64,000 nucleotides of DNA from Camellia lanceoleosa (Eukaryota; Streptophyta; Magnoliopsida; Ericales; Theaceae): positions 140,804,223 to 140,868,222 of the forward strand of contig CM045761.1 in NCBI GenBank assembly GCA_025200525.1, read 5' to 3'. Positions 21,009 through 33,845 of this stretch are shown one piece after another; position 1 is the stretch's first letter, and each line of letters starts with the position of its first letter. The notes below the pieces were generated by a model. That model was not told where the DNA came from, made no database searches, and worked only from the letters and a program-made list of their open reading frames with translations. Position numbers and translations under genes: made by a program.

Positions 21009-22745
21009 CTACTCTTGTTCAATTAAGCATTGCAAAATCGGAGGAATTTCTTCCTCGTCGTTTTCATTAAAATTTTGAAATTCTGAGTTAATGCAATAAA
21101 TCAAGGGCACAGAAAAGTACTCAGAAACCACAGCTACTTGATTCTCATTAAGCACATCCAAATCGTCCGATTCCTCGATTACAACAGACTCAAAAGAGAA
21201 AGAAAAAGACGACCTGGACAAAACTGTGGCATCCGGGTTATCATCCCCAGGATTACCAAACTCAGACTCAGTCGAGCTGGAACCTGATTCCGACTCACAA
21301 GACTCGGTGGAATCAGATTCCGGCTCACTACCTGACCCGGTGCTGCTGGACAAAAACCCCTCTTCGTATTGCCAAGTGAGAGAGGGTGCGATAGATGTAT
21401 CCAAAATAGTTGCTGGTAGGCCCGCAGCCGTTTCATTCCCAATCATGGAAACCGAGAAGTTATCCCCCAAGCACTTCTGGTCGATCGGAGGATCTGAAAG
21501 TAGACAAGCCAATGCTACCCCCATTTCAATTTCAGCGCCCTTAGAATCCACTTCCTTATACTGCTCAACTTCAGCTGATGGGTCTGTCTGCTCTTTGGCA
21601 ACGTCATCTCCAGATAATTACAGGTCGAAGAAGATCTCGAAACCTGGCACACGCTTCTTCTCCGCGTTTAGCCACGGTTCTGGGAAGCCACAAAACGGAA
21701 AGTCCTCTCCCTCCCGGACGAAGAGTCCGTTTAGGGTATCCTGAATGGGCCTATGCATCAGCTCAAAAGGCTTCCCAGCCTGCTTTTCTCTGGCTCTTCC
21801 GGCCATTTCCTTTCCCTTTCTTATCCAATCCTCTTTGGTGGGCGGATAACCCAAGCCAAAGGTATGGGGGTTGTGTGGCACTTCGGCCAATACTGCGACG
21901 CCCTTCTGGCCGCTCTTTCCCAATCCCATCCCCGGGATGTGTTGAAGTTTGTTCATGAGGTATACAGATTGATCATTGACATACACTCCCTCATTAACAG
22001 CCATGATGTTCTGCACAACCCGAGCCTCAGCTAAGGTAAACCCTGACATAAACACATCCTCTATGCCGTGCTCAATTTCCAGGACTGGTGTAGACACCTC
22101 CGGCGGTGGATGGATCAATGAATTCCCAAACACAATGGCTACTCCCTTCCCATGGGGGTATTTCACCATCTGATGTAAGGTGGACGACACTGCCTTTACC
22201 TGGTGCAGCCACGGCCGTCCCAAAAGCAGGTTGAAAGTTGCAGGAACCTCCAAGACATGGAAATCTATCTCATGCTGTCCCGGCCCAACTTTGGTCTAGA
22301 TCTTTACTGTCCCCATGACTTCTCAGCTCGTGTTGTCATACGCCCGAATTACCTAGGCTGTCGGTATAAAGTCCGCGGTCTTCAAACCGATTGCATACGC
22401 TGTCCTTGCCGGGCACACGTTGATGGCGGATCCGGTATCAACAAGAACCACTGGTATCCATTTTTTTCTACACTCCACAGAGATGTAAAGTGGCTTATTG
22501 TGGTTCACACCCTCAGGTGGCAGTTCTTTGTCAGAAAAAGTCAGCATCGGGGTAACTCCTCCCGAAAAGACTAATCCCACCAGTTGCATCGGCGTGGTTT
22601 CTATCGAGAGTTTAGCCTTGTCCATGGCAGATAGGACAGCCTGTCTGTGTACTCGTGATGCCATAAGCAGTCCCCAAATGGAGATGTCTGCTTGTATCTT
22701 TTTTAACTGTTTGAGCACAACCTCTTCTTCAAGTCGTTTCTCTTT
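21009..22745 (-). pseudogene. Tat element aspartic protease, G-patch-like block and acidic linker
   Basis: The protease active site is VLVDTGSAINVCP near 22430 (minus strand), with the downstream flap/LLGRPWLH block at about 22220. Between them are three in-frame stops (near 22350, 22314 and 22299), each one base from Gln or Arg codons. LQHIPGMGLGKSGQKGVA is a G-patch-like motif often found here in Tat elements. A Ser/Glu-rich linker (SGSEPESDSTES...) leads to RT. Further stops occur at 21615-21617 and 21009-21011. The frame is continuous with gag through the stop at 22746. Confidence 0.88.
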
Positions 22746-25521
22746 CTATTTCTCAGCTTCCTTATCCTTCCCAGATGCCTCTGGCTGGTCTAGGTGTGGG
22801 GGCTTGAAATATCGCCCGCTTCTTGTCATGTGATCAACCTCATCGAGATACCAGGTGTCGTCTGTTTGATTGTTCCCCCAATCCTCGTCTGTGTGGGCAA
22901 GACATAAATCATCGTCCTCCCACCACATCCCATGAGCAGCCAACAGACATCTGTCTGGCTCTGGTGTGATTGTACTCGCAGTACTTTCAGCCCACATGCT
23001 CACAACATCTCCTGTCCTTGTGCCCACAGCATTTTCAGTCCCCTCATGGGATTTGGCTTTCCTGGTTCTCTCAGAATCCCAAAACTTTTCTTGTTCCACC
23101 TGCGTTGGCACAGTTTGTTGTTCGGCTTTCCCTGCATTCTGAGCGAAATTCTTCGTACCGGCGCTCTCCGGCAATGTACTCTGACTTCCGGCCCTTCCGG
23201 CCACAACTGATACCCTCGCCCCTGCCGGGCCCTGTTGGAACTCTACAACATCCGGTTGATCATCCAGCCATCCGGTAGCCTCTGCCGATTCCTCATAATC
23301 AAACCAGTTGATCGTCATCGATTCCTGGTCATTGAAAAACTGGAGGTTGGCAAAACCCTCTTCTACGACCGTTAAATCATTCGTTCCCTGCTCAAATCTA
23401 TCCCCCTGGATCACACACAGTTCTGCTCTCTCTGGCAATTCTACACTTGGCTCAAACTGGCCTGCTGACAGAATGTACTCACTCAGATCGTAGGCTTCCC
23501 CAGCAAAATTCCCAGACTGCTCAAACCCTGACTCAACAATTCCATCCTCCTCTGCAATCTCCCCTGCACCGTCTTCAACAGCCACCACCATTGGCTCAAG
23601 TTGGGTTGTGGAGATGTCCAGCATGCACAAAAAGTTAGTGCAGTCAGGAAGGAGCACCTCCGGCTTGGGTAGATGGGAATGAGTGATATAGATGCTAGGA
23701 TCATAAGACATTACCCCAGTCTGGATAAAGTTGATTCTTTTGGGAGGTGGAGCTTGGTTGTGTGTAGGGAGTCGGTTGGTTGTGACATGGGGTCTTTCTG
23801 GTGGCAAAATCACATGTTTGTCGATGAGATCTTGAATCTCGTGACGCAATCTGAAACATTGGTCGGTGTCATGACCGTGTTGCCGGTGATATGCGCAGTA
23901 TTTGGCTGGGTTGTGAGTGGGGGGTAGTGGATTCGGTAACGGCCTCGACTTTAGGGATTTTAGATGCCCTTTTCTGATTAAGACCCCTAGAGCTTTGGAC
24001 AGGGGCATGTACAATAGGGTGAAGGTTCTTTGGTCTCTGGGTTGGTATTTGGTGGTCTGTGTATTGCTTCCGAATGCACTGGAGAAGGGCGTGGCTGCCA
24101 TGGGCCTTGGAAGGGGAGGAGGAATGGTGGCGACCATGCTTACCTCCGAAGTTCTTGCAGTTGCAGCACCACTCGGGCCTGCATTGTTGTTACGGTTAAA
24201 GGTTCTTCGAGGCTGCTCTCTGTCTTGGTCAATCAGACCCTGTTTCATTGCATTTTCAATTTGTACCCCCATCTCGTGCAGATCTGAAAAGGTGGGGAAG
24301 GGGAGCACAATCATTTTTTTGCATCAGTTTTGGCTGGAGATTGCGCACAATCATCCTGATCTGGTCCTTATCGGTGGGCCTTAGAGTCATCATCGAGGCC
24401 TTCGCCCTCCACCGGGTTACGAAATTCGAGAAGCTCTCTTTAGGCTCTTGCCTTGTTGTTTTGAGATCACGGGTTGTAATCTCGATTTGGGTGTTGTAAG
24501 AGTATTGCGTAACAAAGGGCTCGGCCATTTCATCCCAACTTCGCTTGACATCATCCTCCAATTTCGCATACCACATAGCGGCCACACCTGACAGGGTCCA
24601 GCCGAATAGTGAAAGCTTCTGGGGTCTGGTTAGGCCTATTGGCCGTAGTATATCTGAGAATAGCTGGAGGTGGACCATGGGATCCCCAGATCTGTCGAAG
24701 CGATCGATCTACGGCATTTTGAATCTATCCGGCAACGTCACAGCCACATCGGTATATCCATCCTCGATATCCGGGATAGCCTTTACTCCCTGGGATTTTT
24801 TCAATAGCTTCTCGAGCTTGCTCAATTTCAGTGCTGTAGGGTCTACTTCGAACTCGAAGGGAGAGTCCGGGTGGTTGACGGGTGTATGTACTTTGGATAA
24901 TTGAGGTGGAAGCGGGGGCGGAGCCGGCCCTGTTGGGATGTCTGTGTCCTCCTGAATGGCATGGACATTTGGCAAAATGTTATGGGCATTTGGCAGGACA
25001 TTCTGGGTAGTTGGTGTCTGCTCGGGTAGCGGGACCCCTGGTGGGGGAGGAACTAGATGTGAGGTTGATGCTCCGGCTTGCTGCTGGAGCCGGGTAATTA
25101 GCTCCGCCTGTTGGGCCATGATTGTGGCCTGCTGTTTAGAGAACTCTACTTGGCGGACAGTGTCCTCCTGCATTTGCTTCATACTTTCTTGGAGTTGGCG
25201 CATCATTTCTTCCATTCCAGCCATGTTCTGCTGATCCTGTTGACTGACTGGTATGTGTATTTCTATGGCAGAAACCGAGACCTCAGCCCGACTGTTCACT
25301 GCTAGGGTAGACTACTGCTTTGGTAACCTCTGCTCAGACACACTGCGCTTTCTCGGCCTTCGTCTGACAACCGGGGGTAGAGAATGAAACACTGGTTGTC
25401 TGTTAACCAAATCCTCAGATCGATTGAGTCGGCGACCTCTTGTCCAGAGTGCTTGGGAAATATCTGCTGGGTCGGAAGCAATTGTGCTAAAATTGCCCTT
25501 GCAAAAAGATAAATAAAGCAA
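22746..25521 (-). pseudogene. Tat element gag
   Basis: Reading from the 5' side: a basic N-terminal stretch (RGRRLNRSED ... RRRPRKRSVSEQ) in frame upstream of 25314, then a Q-rich coiled-coil segment (MMRQLQESMKQMQED, FSKQQATIMAQQAEL). The retrotransposon gag core follows (WYAKLEDDVKRSWDEM, SFSNFVTRWRAKASMM), then the zinc knuckle YCAYHRQHGHDTDQCFRL and a long acidic tail. Breaks: TAG at 25312-25314, TAG near 24706, a frameshift in an A7 run (minus strand) near 24315 and TAG at 22746. The exact start is uncertain; ATG 25299 is the first after the upstream stop. Confidence 0.9.
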
Positions 25522-26196
25522 TAAGGAAATAAATAACCAGATAAACGATCAGCATAACTGCTTAAAATAAATACACAACACACAGCTGGGCATAACAACA
25601 CACGGTCGATAAGCTGAATATAGACTGTCCTCAAACACTGATCACTATCCTCAATCATTTGTCCCAAAACTTGATACTGAGATAATCGATTCTCAAACAC
25701 TAACTGATGCCCGCAGGCCTGATGCCCAAACTCATAAACTGATACATACATTTCCCTGTAGAGACGCACTCTAAAAGCACATAACAGATAAGTGAGAGCC
25801 AAAACACCCCTATGTTGGGGTAGGGTTTCCCTGTCCTATTTTGTCAGGAGCTAGGGTTTCACTATGCACGCAGCAGTTTCAAACAACCTATATCGGGTAA
25901 GCAACCTGTCCTAGTTTGGAATGGTCACTACGGATTCCGAATATGCACTAGGTCGAATGGTCGAAAGGGTGCCCCAGTAAAATCGGGGTTTGTGTTTCCA
26001 TACTGGCAGAACCCGTAACTGGTAAGCCTTATGGTACGCAGCCTCTGGCAAACCGCTTAGGAATAGTAGACGGCAAACACAGTGTCCTAGGCGCACCAAT
26101 GCACATGCAATGCAAAGAAACACATAAGTGTAATAAAAACAATATATCATGAGTTCGAGTCAAGCTCTCTAAATCCCCATCAGAGTCGCTAGAAAC
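25522..26196 (-). other. 5' leader between primer site and gag
   Basis: Non-coding on the element strand apart from short frames. A pyrimidine-rich stretch followed by TTGCAAG near 25500 could be a 3' splice site of a leader intron before gag, but no clear donor is identifiable. Confidence 0.45.
26174..26191 (-). promoter_or_regulatory. Primer binding site of Tat element
   Basis: Minus strand TAGCGACTCTGATGGGGA, 5 bases inside the LTR end. It resembles the TGGCGACTC..TGGGGA primer sites of Tat-lineage elements, which I recall as tRNA-Arg type. The second base is A instead of the G expected opposite a CCA end. Confidence 0.7.
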
Positions 26197-27904
26197 TGTA
26201 GACGTCCCCGAACGTCCCGGGAGGATGAGTCCCGTTCTGTTCATTTGGGCTCACTACAGTTCAGGACTCAATGTCACGGTCCTGTATCTAATCTCGCAGA
26301 GTGCAAGGCAAGACCGATGAATCGTCAAAGAGTCCAAATCCGGCAAATCGTTTTTGAAAACAGATTTTTTGAAAGAAGTGCCAAACATGGACTGCTTTGC
26401 CAGATACAGAGTTGCCACCTAAATATTTTATTTTGGGAAATTTAGGAAACCCTGACTCGTTGCCTAAGGCCACGTGTCTGTCATCACCAAAGTTGCCTCG
26501 GCTCGGGAACTTGGGTACGATTGGGGAAGGTCACTTCGTGAGCACCTCCGCTCGCCCGATCAAAGATCGGCCTCTACTAACTACGATATCTAGTTTTGAA
26601 AACATTATGCGTTCTTATTCCGGTTATTAGCCTAGATTTACTATGTGATGCGCACAGCAAACAAATATAAACCGGATCGCCTGAATTGGAACAAAACATC
26701 TCATGTTTGTTTTGAAAACGGTTTGCTACTCGCAAGTAGGCTAAAATGTGGATTTGCCACCCTCAAGTGGGCTTAGAAAAGATGGTTTTGCCACTATCTA
26801 GTGGGCTTAAAACTCACAGTCAATGCATTATTCTAATTCAGATAATCCAACCTTCACCCACAGGTATACAGGCAGGTATATCACATAAGCATTTAGCCTC
26901 ATGGTAAGCATGCTATCATGGCAGTCACTCACATGCATGCAAGGATGCTAAAGCATAAAAACTTACCGAGTACTCCAAGCCAAAACAAAAGCTATGTTAG
27001 AAATCCATGCATGATCCTAACTATATAGAAATGCCTAATGCAACACATGCAAAATGCAACTATAGTAGGCTCAGCTATTCTAAATATGACATATGAAATG
27101 CTACAGTTAACATGTATTCAACTCGGAAATTGAAATACAAATGCAGTTAGTATGATGCGCCGAGCCCGGTGCATGCAAAACAGATGAATGAATGCAAGCA
27201 TGCTATCATACTGTATGCTAATTGAAACATGCCCTAATCTAACCATCATAAGCTGGTAAATAAAAGGGACAAAGACATGGGGTTGGAAGACATACATCAC
27301 ACGCACGCACACTTATTACAGTTGTGCCCTCGCTCGGAGGGTCCGAATAAATAATACAGTCCCGAATAAATAATATAGTCCAAATAAGTACAAAACCCTA
27401 ATTAATTATCAAATTTAACTAGGAAAGCAGTAAACTAGCATGCAAATCTATGGACCGCCTCAGCTCTGTTCCAAATGACGAATGATGCGTGCTTGAGTTG
27501 CCTTGCGTGGAAATCCATTGCGATGCCCCAATTAGCCTCTGTTTGCAATTAATGCCGGAATGCTGTGCGAAGCTCTAGAAAGCTGCTGATTTTTGATTTG
27601 CTACCACAGAGAGCAAGAAAGGGGCATGGCAAAGTATTTTCACATATGTATGCACGACTACTTTTCAGAGAGTGTAGTCCTCAATCCTCGTGCCACCAAT
27701 CACGCATCTCGATGCATGATGGCCGAGGAGTCGAATTGCACGACTCAATATGAAATGAATGCACATGAAAACACAACAAGACCGAGACTCCATCATGGTT
27801 AATCCGGAGTGTCGGCGACCGGGAATTGAGACACATTCCGTCACTCGGAGTACGAAACGTCCCTCGTTCCCGTGCTTGGGCTAACTCCTATCCCAAACAC
27901 AATG

Positions 27905-28145
27905 CAAGTGAGATGGCATACACAATGCGACTAACATACAACCTAGCATACGCAATGCTATGAAATGGCATACACAATGCTCGATGTAACATGGCATACA
28001 CAATGCTCTAACATACAAACTAGCATACGCAATGCTATGGACTGAAATGGCATACACAATGCATGATGTAACATGGCATACACAATACTCTAACATACAA
28101 CCTAGCATACGCAATGCTATGGACTGAAATGGCATACACAATGCA
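27905..28145. repeat. Short tandem/dispersed repeats in 5' LTR
   Basis: ATGGCATACACAATGC and CCTAGCATACGCAATGC blocks, homologous to 6790-7020 in the 3' LTR. Confidence 0.7.
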
Positions 28146-28599
28146 TGATGGACTTACACCAACATGAGTGGACCTTAGCCACACTCACATCAGCGGCCAT
28201 AAGATGAAAATGAGACTACCGAGATGCGTGCACACATGCACGCAAACCGAGGACCGAACCTAAGGCACAACATGCAACTCTAACAAGGGATGGCAAGGAT
28301 GAAGCATGGCATTCAAACATGTAAATTCCAGCACTGAAACATGATGCTAAAAGGTCCTGAAATATGGAAACATGGCACCTGATGCATGAGATGAACCTTG
28401 AAACTCAAAACTAGGCACATGTATTGACTTATAGCTATACAAAGCATGCATTATTTGACTATGAAGCACAAAGACAGAGCCAAGGCAGTCCCAAAACATG
28501 AACATTTCTAGTTCAAAGCATGACCAAAAGATGCTAGCATGATGGACTAAAATAGCATGCAATTTTGGCTAGCAAACATGGTTTACATGGCATGTATAT

Positions 28600-30741
28600 G
28601 AAGCGTATGAGAACTCATCAAACCAGAAAAAATTAGTGAATAAAACATATCAAAATATGCCTAAATACCCTCTGAAATACAGCCAACACATGCACAAATG
28701 ATGGGTTCCTTTAGAGGGCCATACATGGGGTTATTAAGCACATACAAGATAGACAATTAAAAAGACCAAAACAACTCTGGAAATGGGTTATGACAGCCCT
28801 AAAACCCACCAAATAGGCCCTGGAATCAGTCTCAGAAACATGCAAAGAAAGCCCTCTTTGAAAGGCCTTGAATGAGATTGCTCTACACATGCATCATAGA
28901 CATAAAATTTAGCCGAAAGCGCCTCAGACAGAGCCAAGTCAGACCTCAAAACCCTCAGAATGAGGCCTAAAATAAGACTTAAATGCATGCAAAATAGGGT
29001 CCCTTTGGAAGGCCCACAAGGCCACCAAACAAGACAAGGGGAGAGGGGTTCACCCCCCTCTGATTTTGGCCTTCAAGAATACACCTAAGCCACTGAAAAA
29101 TCCATTGGATTTCAGTGGCTAAGAGGCCAAACCATGGCCGATGCAAGTGCTCTAATGCATAGCCCTAATCATGAAGGAATGAAGCATGCATAGGAGAAGA
29201 TGACCCCAAACAGAAATGAGACCTTAACCAAACTTAAAGAGAATGTCAAAAAAAGAATTTTTCCAGTTTATATCAAATCTCAAAAGTGTCCACAAGTAAG
29301 GCTAAAATATGATGCAACAATAGCCGTAAAAGAGAAATAGAAGGTAAGGGGAAGTAGATGGCCCCAAACAACAAAGAGCCCTTCAACAAAGTTGAAGAGA
29401 GGCTCAAAATAAGATACTTTACAGTTTAGGTTGAAGCCCAAAAATGCTCACAAATAAGACTAATATATCATGCAAAATAAGCCCTAAAAGAGAGATAAAG
29501 CACAAAGGGGAGTAGATGACTTCAAAAATAAACATTTACTTAAATAAAGTTGAAGAGGAACTCAAAATAAGATCTTTTCCAGTTTAGCTCGGTGCCCAAA
29601 AATGCAAGAAAAATGGGCTAAGATATGAAGAAAAATTAGGCTAGAAAAGGGGAAATGAGGACTTACCCTTGAAGCGTATGAGAACTCATCAAACTAGAAA
29701 AAATCAGTGAATAAAATATGTCAAAATATGCCTAAATACCCTCTAAAATACAGCCAACACATGCACAAATGATGGGTTCCTTTAGAGGGCCATACAAGGG
29801 GTTATTAAGCACATACAAGATAGACAATTAACAAAACCAAAACAACTCTGGAAATGGGTTATGACAGCCCTAAAACCCACCAAATAGGCCCTGCAATCAG
29901 TCTCGGAAACATGCAAAGAAAGCCCTCTTTGAAAGGCCTTGAATGTGATTGCTCTACACATGCATCATAGACATAAAATTTAGCCGAAAGGGCCTTGGAC
30001 AGAGCCAAGTCAGACCTCAAAACCCTCAGAATGAGACCTAAAATAAGACTTAAATGCATGCAAAATAGGGTCCCTTTGGAAGGCCCACAAGGCCACCAAA
30101 GAAGACAAGGGGAGAGGGGTTCACCCCCCTCTGATTTTGGGCTTCAAGAATACACCTAAGCCACTAAAAATCCACTGGATTTCAGTGGCTAAGAGGCCAA
30201 ACCATGGCTGATGCAAGTGCTGTAATGCATAGCCCTAATCATGAAGGAATGAAGCATGCATAGGAGAAGATGGCCCCAAACAGAAATGGGACCTTAACCA
30301 AACTTAAAGAGGATGTCAAAACAAGAATTTTTCCAGTTTATATAAAATCTCAAAAGTGTTCACAAGTAAGGCTAAAATATGATGCAAAAATAGCCCTAAA
30401 AGAGAAATAGAAGGTAAGGGGAAGTAGATGGCATCAAAAAGAAAAGATCCCTTCAACAAAGTTGAAGAGAGGCTCAAAATAAGACACTTTACAGTTTAGG
30501 TTGAAGCCCAGAAATGCTCACAAATAAGGCTAATATATCATGCAAAATAAGCCATAAAAGAGAGATAAAGCACAAAGGGGGAGTAGATGACTTCAAACAG
30601 TAAAGTTTTCTTAAACAAAGTTGAAGAAGAGCTCAAAATAAGATCTTTTCCATTTTAGCTCGGATCCCAAAAATGCAAGAAAAAGGGGCTAAGATATGAA
30701 GCAAAATTAGGCTAGAAAAGGGGAAATAAGGACTTACCCTT
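28600..30741. repeat. 1071-bp tandem duplication inside the 5' LTR
   Basis: The block starting GAAGCGTATGAGAACTCATC at 28600 recurs at 29671 with the same order of landmarks (CCAACACATGCACAAATGATG, GGGGTTCACCCCCCTCTG and others). The junction at 29668 joins TTACCCTTG to AAGCGTATG. The 3' LTR has a single copy (about 7470-8540), so the duplication is specific to this LTR. Confidence 0.9.
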
Positions 30742-30966
30742 GTAGAGCCAACCTCCAACAGCTTTTGGACCAAGAATGTGAGCTCACTACCTCTGCAAAT
30801 GACCTCCAAGGTGCTGGAATGGAGTGTGGATGTGGTAGGCTATGAGTTGTAGGGTAAATGGCCAAGGATAATGGACTTTAGAGCTTGGAAGAGAGAGCTA
30901 TGGAGGGAGATGGATGTATGCCTTAGCAAATATGTCTAACCCTTACAAATGGAGGTGGAGCTTGTG

Positions 30967-30975
30967 TTATATAGA
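30967..30975 (-). promoter_or_regulatory. TATA box of 5' LTR (gag-pol promoter)
   Basis: CTATATAA on the minus strand within CTTCTCCTCTATATAACAC, conserved at 8767 in the other LTR. It lies about 270 bp downstream (minus strand) of the TGGCC palindrome module. Confidence 0.6.
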
Positions 30976-31246
30976 GGAGAAGGAGTGAGGCTTCTTGGAG
31001 AAGCCAAGAGAAAGGTTCAAGGCTTCTAAAAGAAGCTTGACCAAAGGGGTCGAGCTTCTTGAGGAAGCTAACCCGAAAGGGTCAAGCTTCCCCAAGAAGC
31101 TTGACCAAAAGGGCCAAACTCTCCTTGAAACCAAGCAAAGGGGTGAAAACCACCTTTAAAGGGGTCAAAACAGGGACAAAGCCCTCGGGCAGTGGATCTG
31201 GTGCAAAACAGCTGGCACAGCTGGAATGCACCTGGAGAGACAAACT

Positions 31247-31485
31247 TGGCCGGCCAGGTTCAAAAGGGCCAGGTGGCCGGCCGGCCGACCAGGGGTCAAA
31301 GGGGTCAAGCAAAATTACTGGCCGGCCACCCCAAAAAGGTGGCCTCCCAGATGAGTGCAACACAGCTGTGCAGAGAAAAACCAGAAAAAGTGGTTCAGGA
31401 GAGAGAAAAACTAGCTTTTTAGAGGGGTTCAAAAGGGTCAAGATGAATTACTGGTCGGCCTACCCATATTGGTGCCTTCCCAGGT
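31247..31485. repeat. TGGCC palindrome module in U3 of the Tat 5' LTR
   Basis: Motif starts are at 31247 (TGGCCGGCCAGG), 31267, 31274 (TGGCCGGCCGGCCG), 31319 (TGGCCGGCCACC), 31340 (TGGCCTCCCAG), 31452 (TGGTCGGCCTACCC) and about 31472. Spacing is 21 bp for 31319/31340 and about 20 for 31247/31267 and the last pair. The 3' LTR keeps only the later pairs (about 9082/9103 and 9215/9236, both 21 bp). Confidence 0.75.
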
Positions 31486-32252
31486 GTGTACAACACAATG
31501 GTGTGGTGGAAAGTTTGAAAAGTGGCCCGGGAATGAGAAAAACCAGCTTTCTAGTAAGAAAAACGGGCGACGAAGAGCAATGAAGAGAAAAGCTAGTTTT
31601 TTAGAAAAATTGCTGGCCTCCCACCCTCCTACAACCTTCCTAACAATGAAAATATGGTCTTCGCCAAAAATGAACCCAAACCGATGCAAAACGAAGGTTC
31701 GGGGGCGAAAACGCGCGGCCCGGGGCTCCGAAAATTGACTATTAAGCACTGGAGGTGGCGTTCGACCATGAAGTTGGTCTCTCGGGCCACAGTGTCCCTC
31801 AAAAGGGAGGAAACAAGGTACATGCCAAAAACCGGAGCAATCGGAGGTAGTTAAGCGGTCCCGAACTGAGGCATACGGCCGACGGCTCCGAAAACTGAGA
31901 ACCGGGCTCCAAACGGGAAAAATGGCCTACGGCCACGAAATATAGCCTACGGCCACTGAGAGATGATCTACGAGACCTCTCCCTCCCTTCGGGAAGAGAA
32001 AACAAAGAAAATAGGGCCTGGTTCACAAACCGAGGCAAGGCACAAAAGAGTCCGGAAGTCCGGAGGCAAGGCTCGCGGCCGAGACTCCGCAACTTCAGAA
32101 TGAGCACAATATGCAACATCACCAAGTGCTCAATTGGTGATGTCTGAGTCTTATGGTCGGTCAAAAATGCGGTGTCTACACTCTACTTTTTGGGGATTTT
32201 GACTTGAGATTTTGGGTTGACTTTGGGACTTCATTTTACTTTGACCTAGCAC

Positions 32253-32260
32253 TATAAATA
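32253..32260 (+). promoter_or_regulatory. TATA box of the solo LTR
   Basis: TATAAATA in CACTATAAATAGGTCCCTC, followed by a pyrimidine-rich leader typical of plant transcription starts. In the undisturbed LTR it would have been about 150-170 bp after the last GGGTCGACCC palindrome. Confidence 0.65.
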
Positions 32261-33589
32261 GGTCCCTCACTTAACCTTTTCTTTACTTTTTCTTCTCTTT
32301 TTCCTACTCCAAGCCGTGAGTCACTCTATCATTTTCCAAAATCACTTTTTGCTCAAAGATCTTTAGATCTACTCACTTAGAAGCATCTCCTTGCTTTGCT
32401 CCTTTGAGATTAAGTGTACAGTTTGTCAAGAGCTTCGTATTGATCCAAATAGTTCGTGGTTTCGTCACCGGCGATTTTTGGGTTGTTTTCCCTTCGCTTC
32501 AAGAGGTAGGGATTTCTTTGATCTTCTTCAATACCTCTTTTATAGATAGACATGTGGTAAGTTTTTATTGCATAAAAACCATGTTGTTATGGATTTTTCA
32601 AAAATCATGATAGAGGATCTAAGATGTGGTAGTTGAGATTGAAATTTTGTGAACTTGGTTATTGTTTGGGTTAAATTGGGTAGTGGCTAACATATTTATG
32701 TTGAGAAAGAGATGAAGTCCTGAAGTTTCTTTTTATATAATGCTTAGTGGATAAAGAGGGTTGAAATTGTGAAATAATCATGTTATGAATTAAGAAACTT
32801 GATTAATAATTTGATAATTGATTTGAGATTAAATTGAGTCTTATGATTTGAGCATTAAATTGTGTTTGGTTGATTATAGTTAAATATAACGAATTGATAA
32901 TTTGTTAATTGTCAAAAAGGGAATCTAGGATTTGATATTTGTGATTGGAGTTGTTAAGTTGTTTATTGTTGGGTTATTTGGGAAATGATTTGTTAGGTTT
33001 GTGAAGAAAGGGAGGAAAGCCCTAATTTAATATTATTGATATAATGGATCTAAAAGGGAAGAAGTTGAATAATCTTTATATTTTGCTAATATGGGTTGTA
33101 TAATTGTGTTTATATCAGAAGAAAATAAAAAGAGAAGTAACCACGGTGTTGGTATTGCTTTAGACTAATCGTGAGAAGTTGAGTTGAGTTATGATTTTGA
33201 TACCAATTTAATTGGTTTTGTAAAATAAAGAAAATGGATTTGGAATTGGTTTTGTAAAATGACGAGAGTGAATTCTTAGAAATGATTGGAGTTGTGTGGA
33301 TTGGAAAATAAAGAAAAGTGGTCTTTTTGAAAGAAAATGAAATCATCACCCTTTTTAAATTGATAATGAACTTGAGGTTAGATTTTGGAACCTTTACATA
33401 ATATCATTGTTATTGGACTAAAAGTCTTGCGAGAATTGGATTGTTGTTTTACGAGTATTTAATACATTTACTTAGAGATTTTGTCCTTGGTCATCAGTGG
33501 AGGATGGCATTGTTGAGTTGAATAATATTGTTTATGTATTACACTTATGTTATTATGCATTATAGTATGTTGAGATGGTTGGGAATGTA

Positions 33590-33845
33590 CTTGCGCTTCG
33601 AATGAGAGGTATCATTACCTTCCAGCTAGCGCTTGGAGAATTGGCCGCCCTTTGAATGAGAGGTACCAGTACCTTCCAGCTAACGCCTGGAGAACTTGGC
33701 AGAGGTACCATTACCTTCCACCCGGTGTCTAGTAAATTGGCATTTCGTTATGGAAATGTGTATCCTTGACTTGACATTTCGTTATGGAAAGGTGTATCCT
33801 TGACTTGGCATTTCGTTATGGAAAGGTGTATCCTTAGCTTACCTT
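33590..33845 (+). repeat. Two tandem repeat sets in the solo LTR
   Basis: First set: about three units around GAATGAGAGGTACCATTACC and TTCCAGCTAACGCCTGGAGA. Second set: three units around TGGCATTTCGTTATGGAAAG and GTGTATCCTTGACT, about 33-34 bp apart (near 33739, 33772 and 33808). Both are non-coding. Confidence 0.75.

Larger units (their letters stand above)
5079..32180 (-). mobile_element. Giant Tat-lineage (Ogre/Retand-like) Ty3/gypsy retrotransposon, 27.1 kb
   Basis: Two long direct repeats, 5079-9940 and 26197-32180, begin TGTAGAC and end GTCTACA and enclose a minus-strand gag-pro-RT-RH-INT region. The element is flanked by an identical pentamer ctcta at 5074-5078 and 32181-32185, so it is one complete insertion into the solo LTR 4684-34727. 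Tat hallmarks are LTRs of 5-6 kb, an extra (archaeal-like) RNase H after the normal one, a G-patch-like block after protease, integrase without a chromodomain, and extra genes outside gag-pol. Here the two extra genes lie between integrase and the 3' LTR on the opposite strand. Every reading frame is interrupted, mostly by stops explicable as C-to-T changes, so the copy cannot move on its own. Confidence 0.92.
26197..32180 (-). repeat. 5' LTR of the giant Tat element (5.98 kb)
   Basis: Partner of 5079-9940. It is 1.12 kb longer, almost entirely because of a 1071-bp tandem duplication (28600-30741). It carries the TATA box at 30967, the AAGCTT array near 31000-31110 and a fuller TGGCC palindrome module (31247-31345) than the 3' LTR. 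Confidence 0.92.

Noticed and set aside
21226..21744. 172-codon plus-strand frame
   Set aside because: Complement of the Tat protease-RT linker, which has clear family similarity on the minus strand.
31059..31583. 174-codon plus-strand frame in the 5' LTR
   Set aside because: Antisense to the LTR U3. The counterpart in the 3' LTR (8901-9318) is broken into different frames and it has no domain.
5079..32180. Endogenous pararetrovirus (caulimovirid) as source of the RT
   Set aside because: Paired LTRs, a target duplication, integrase, double RNase H and Tat-type gag show a Ty3/gypsy retrotransposon. No movement or coat protein is present.
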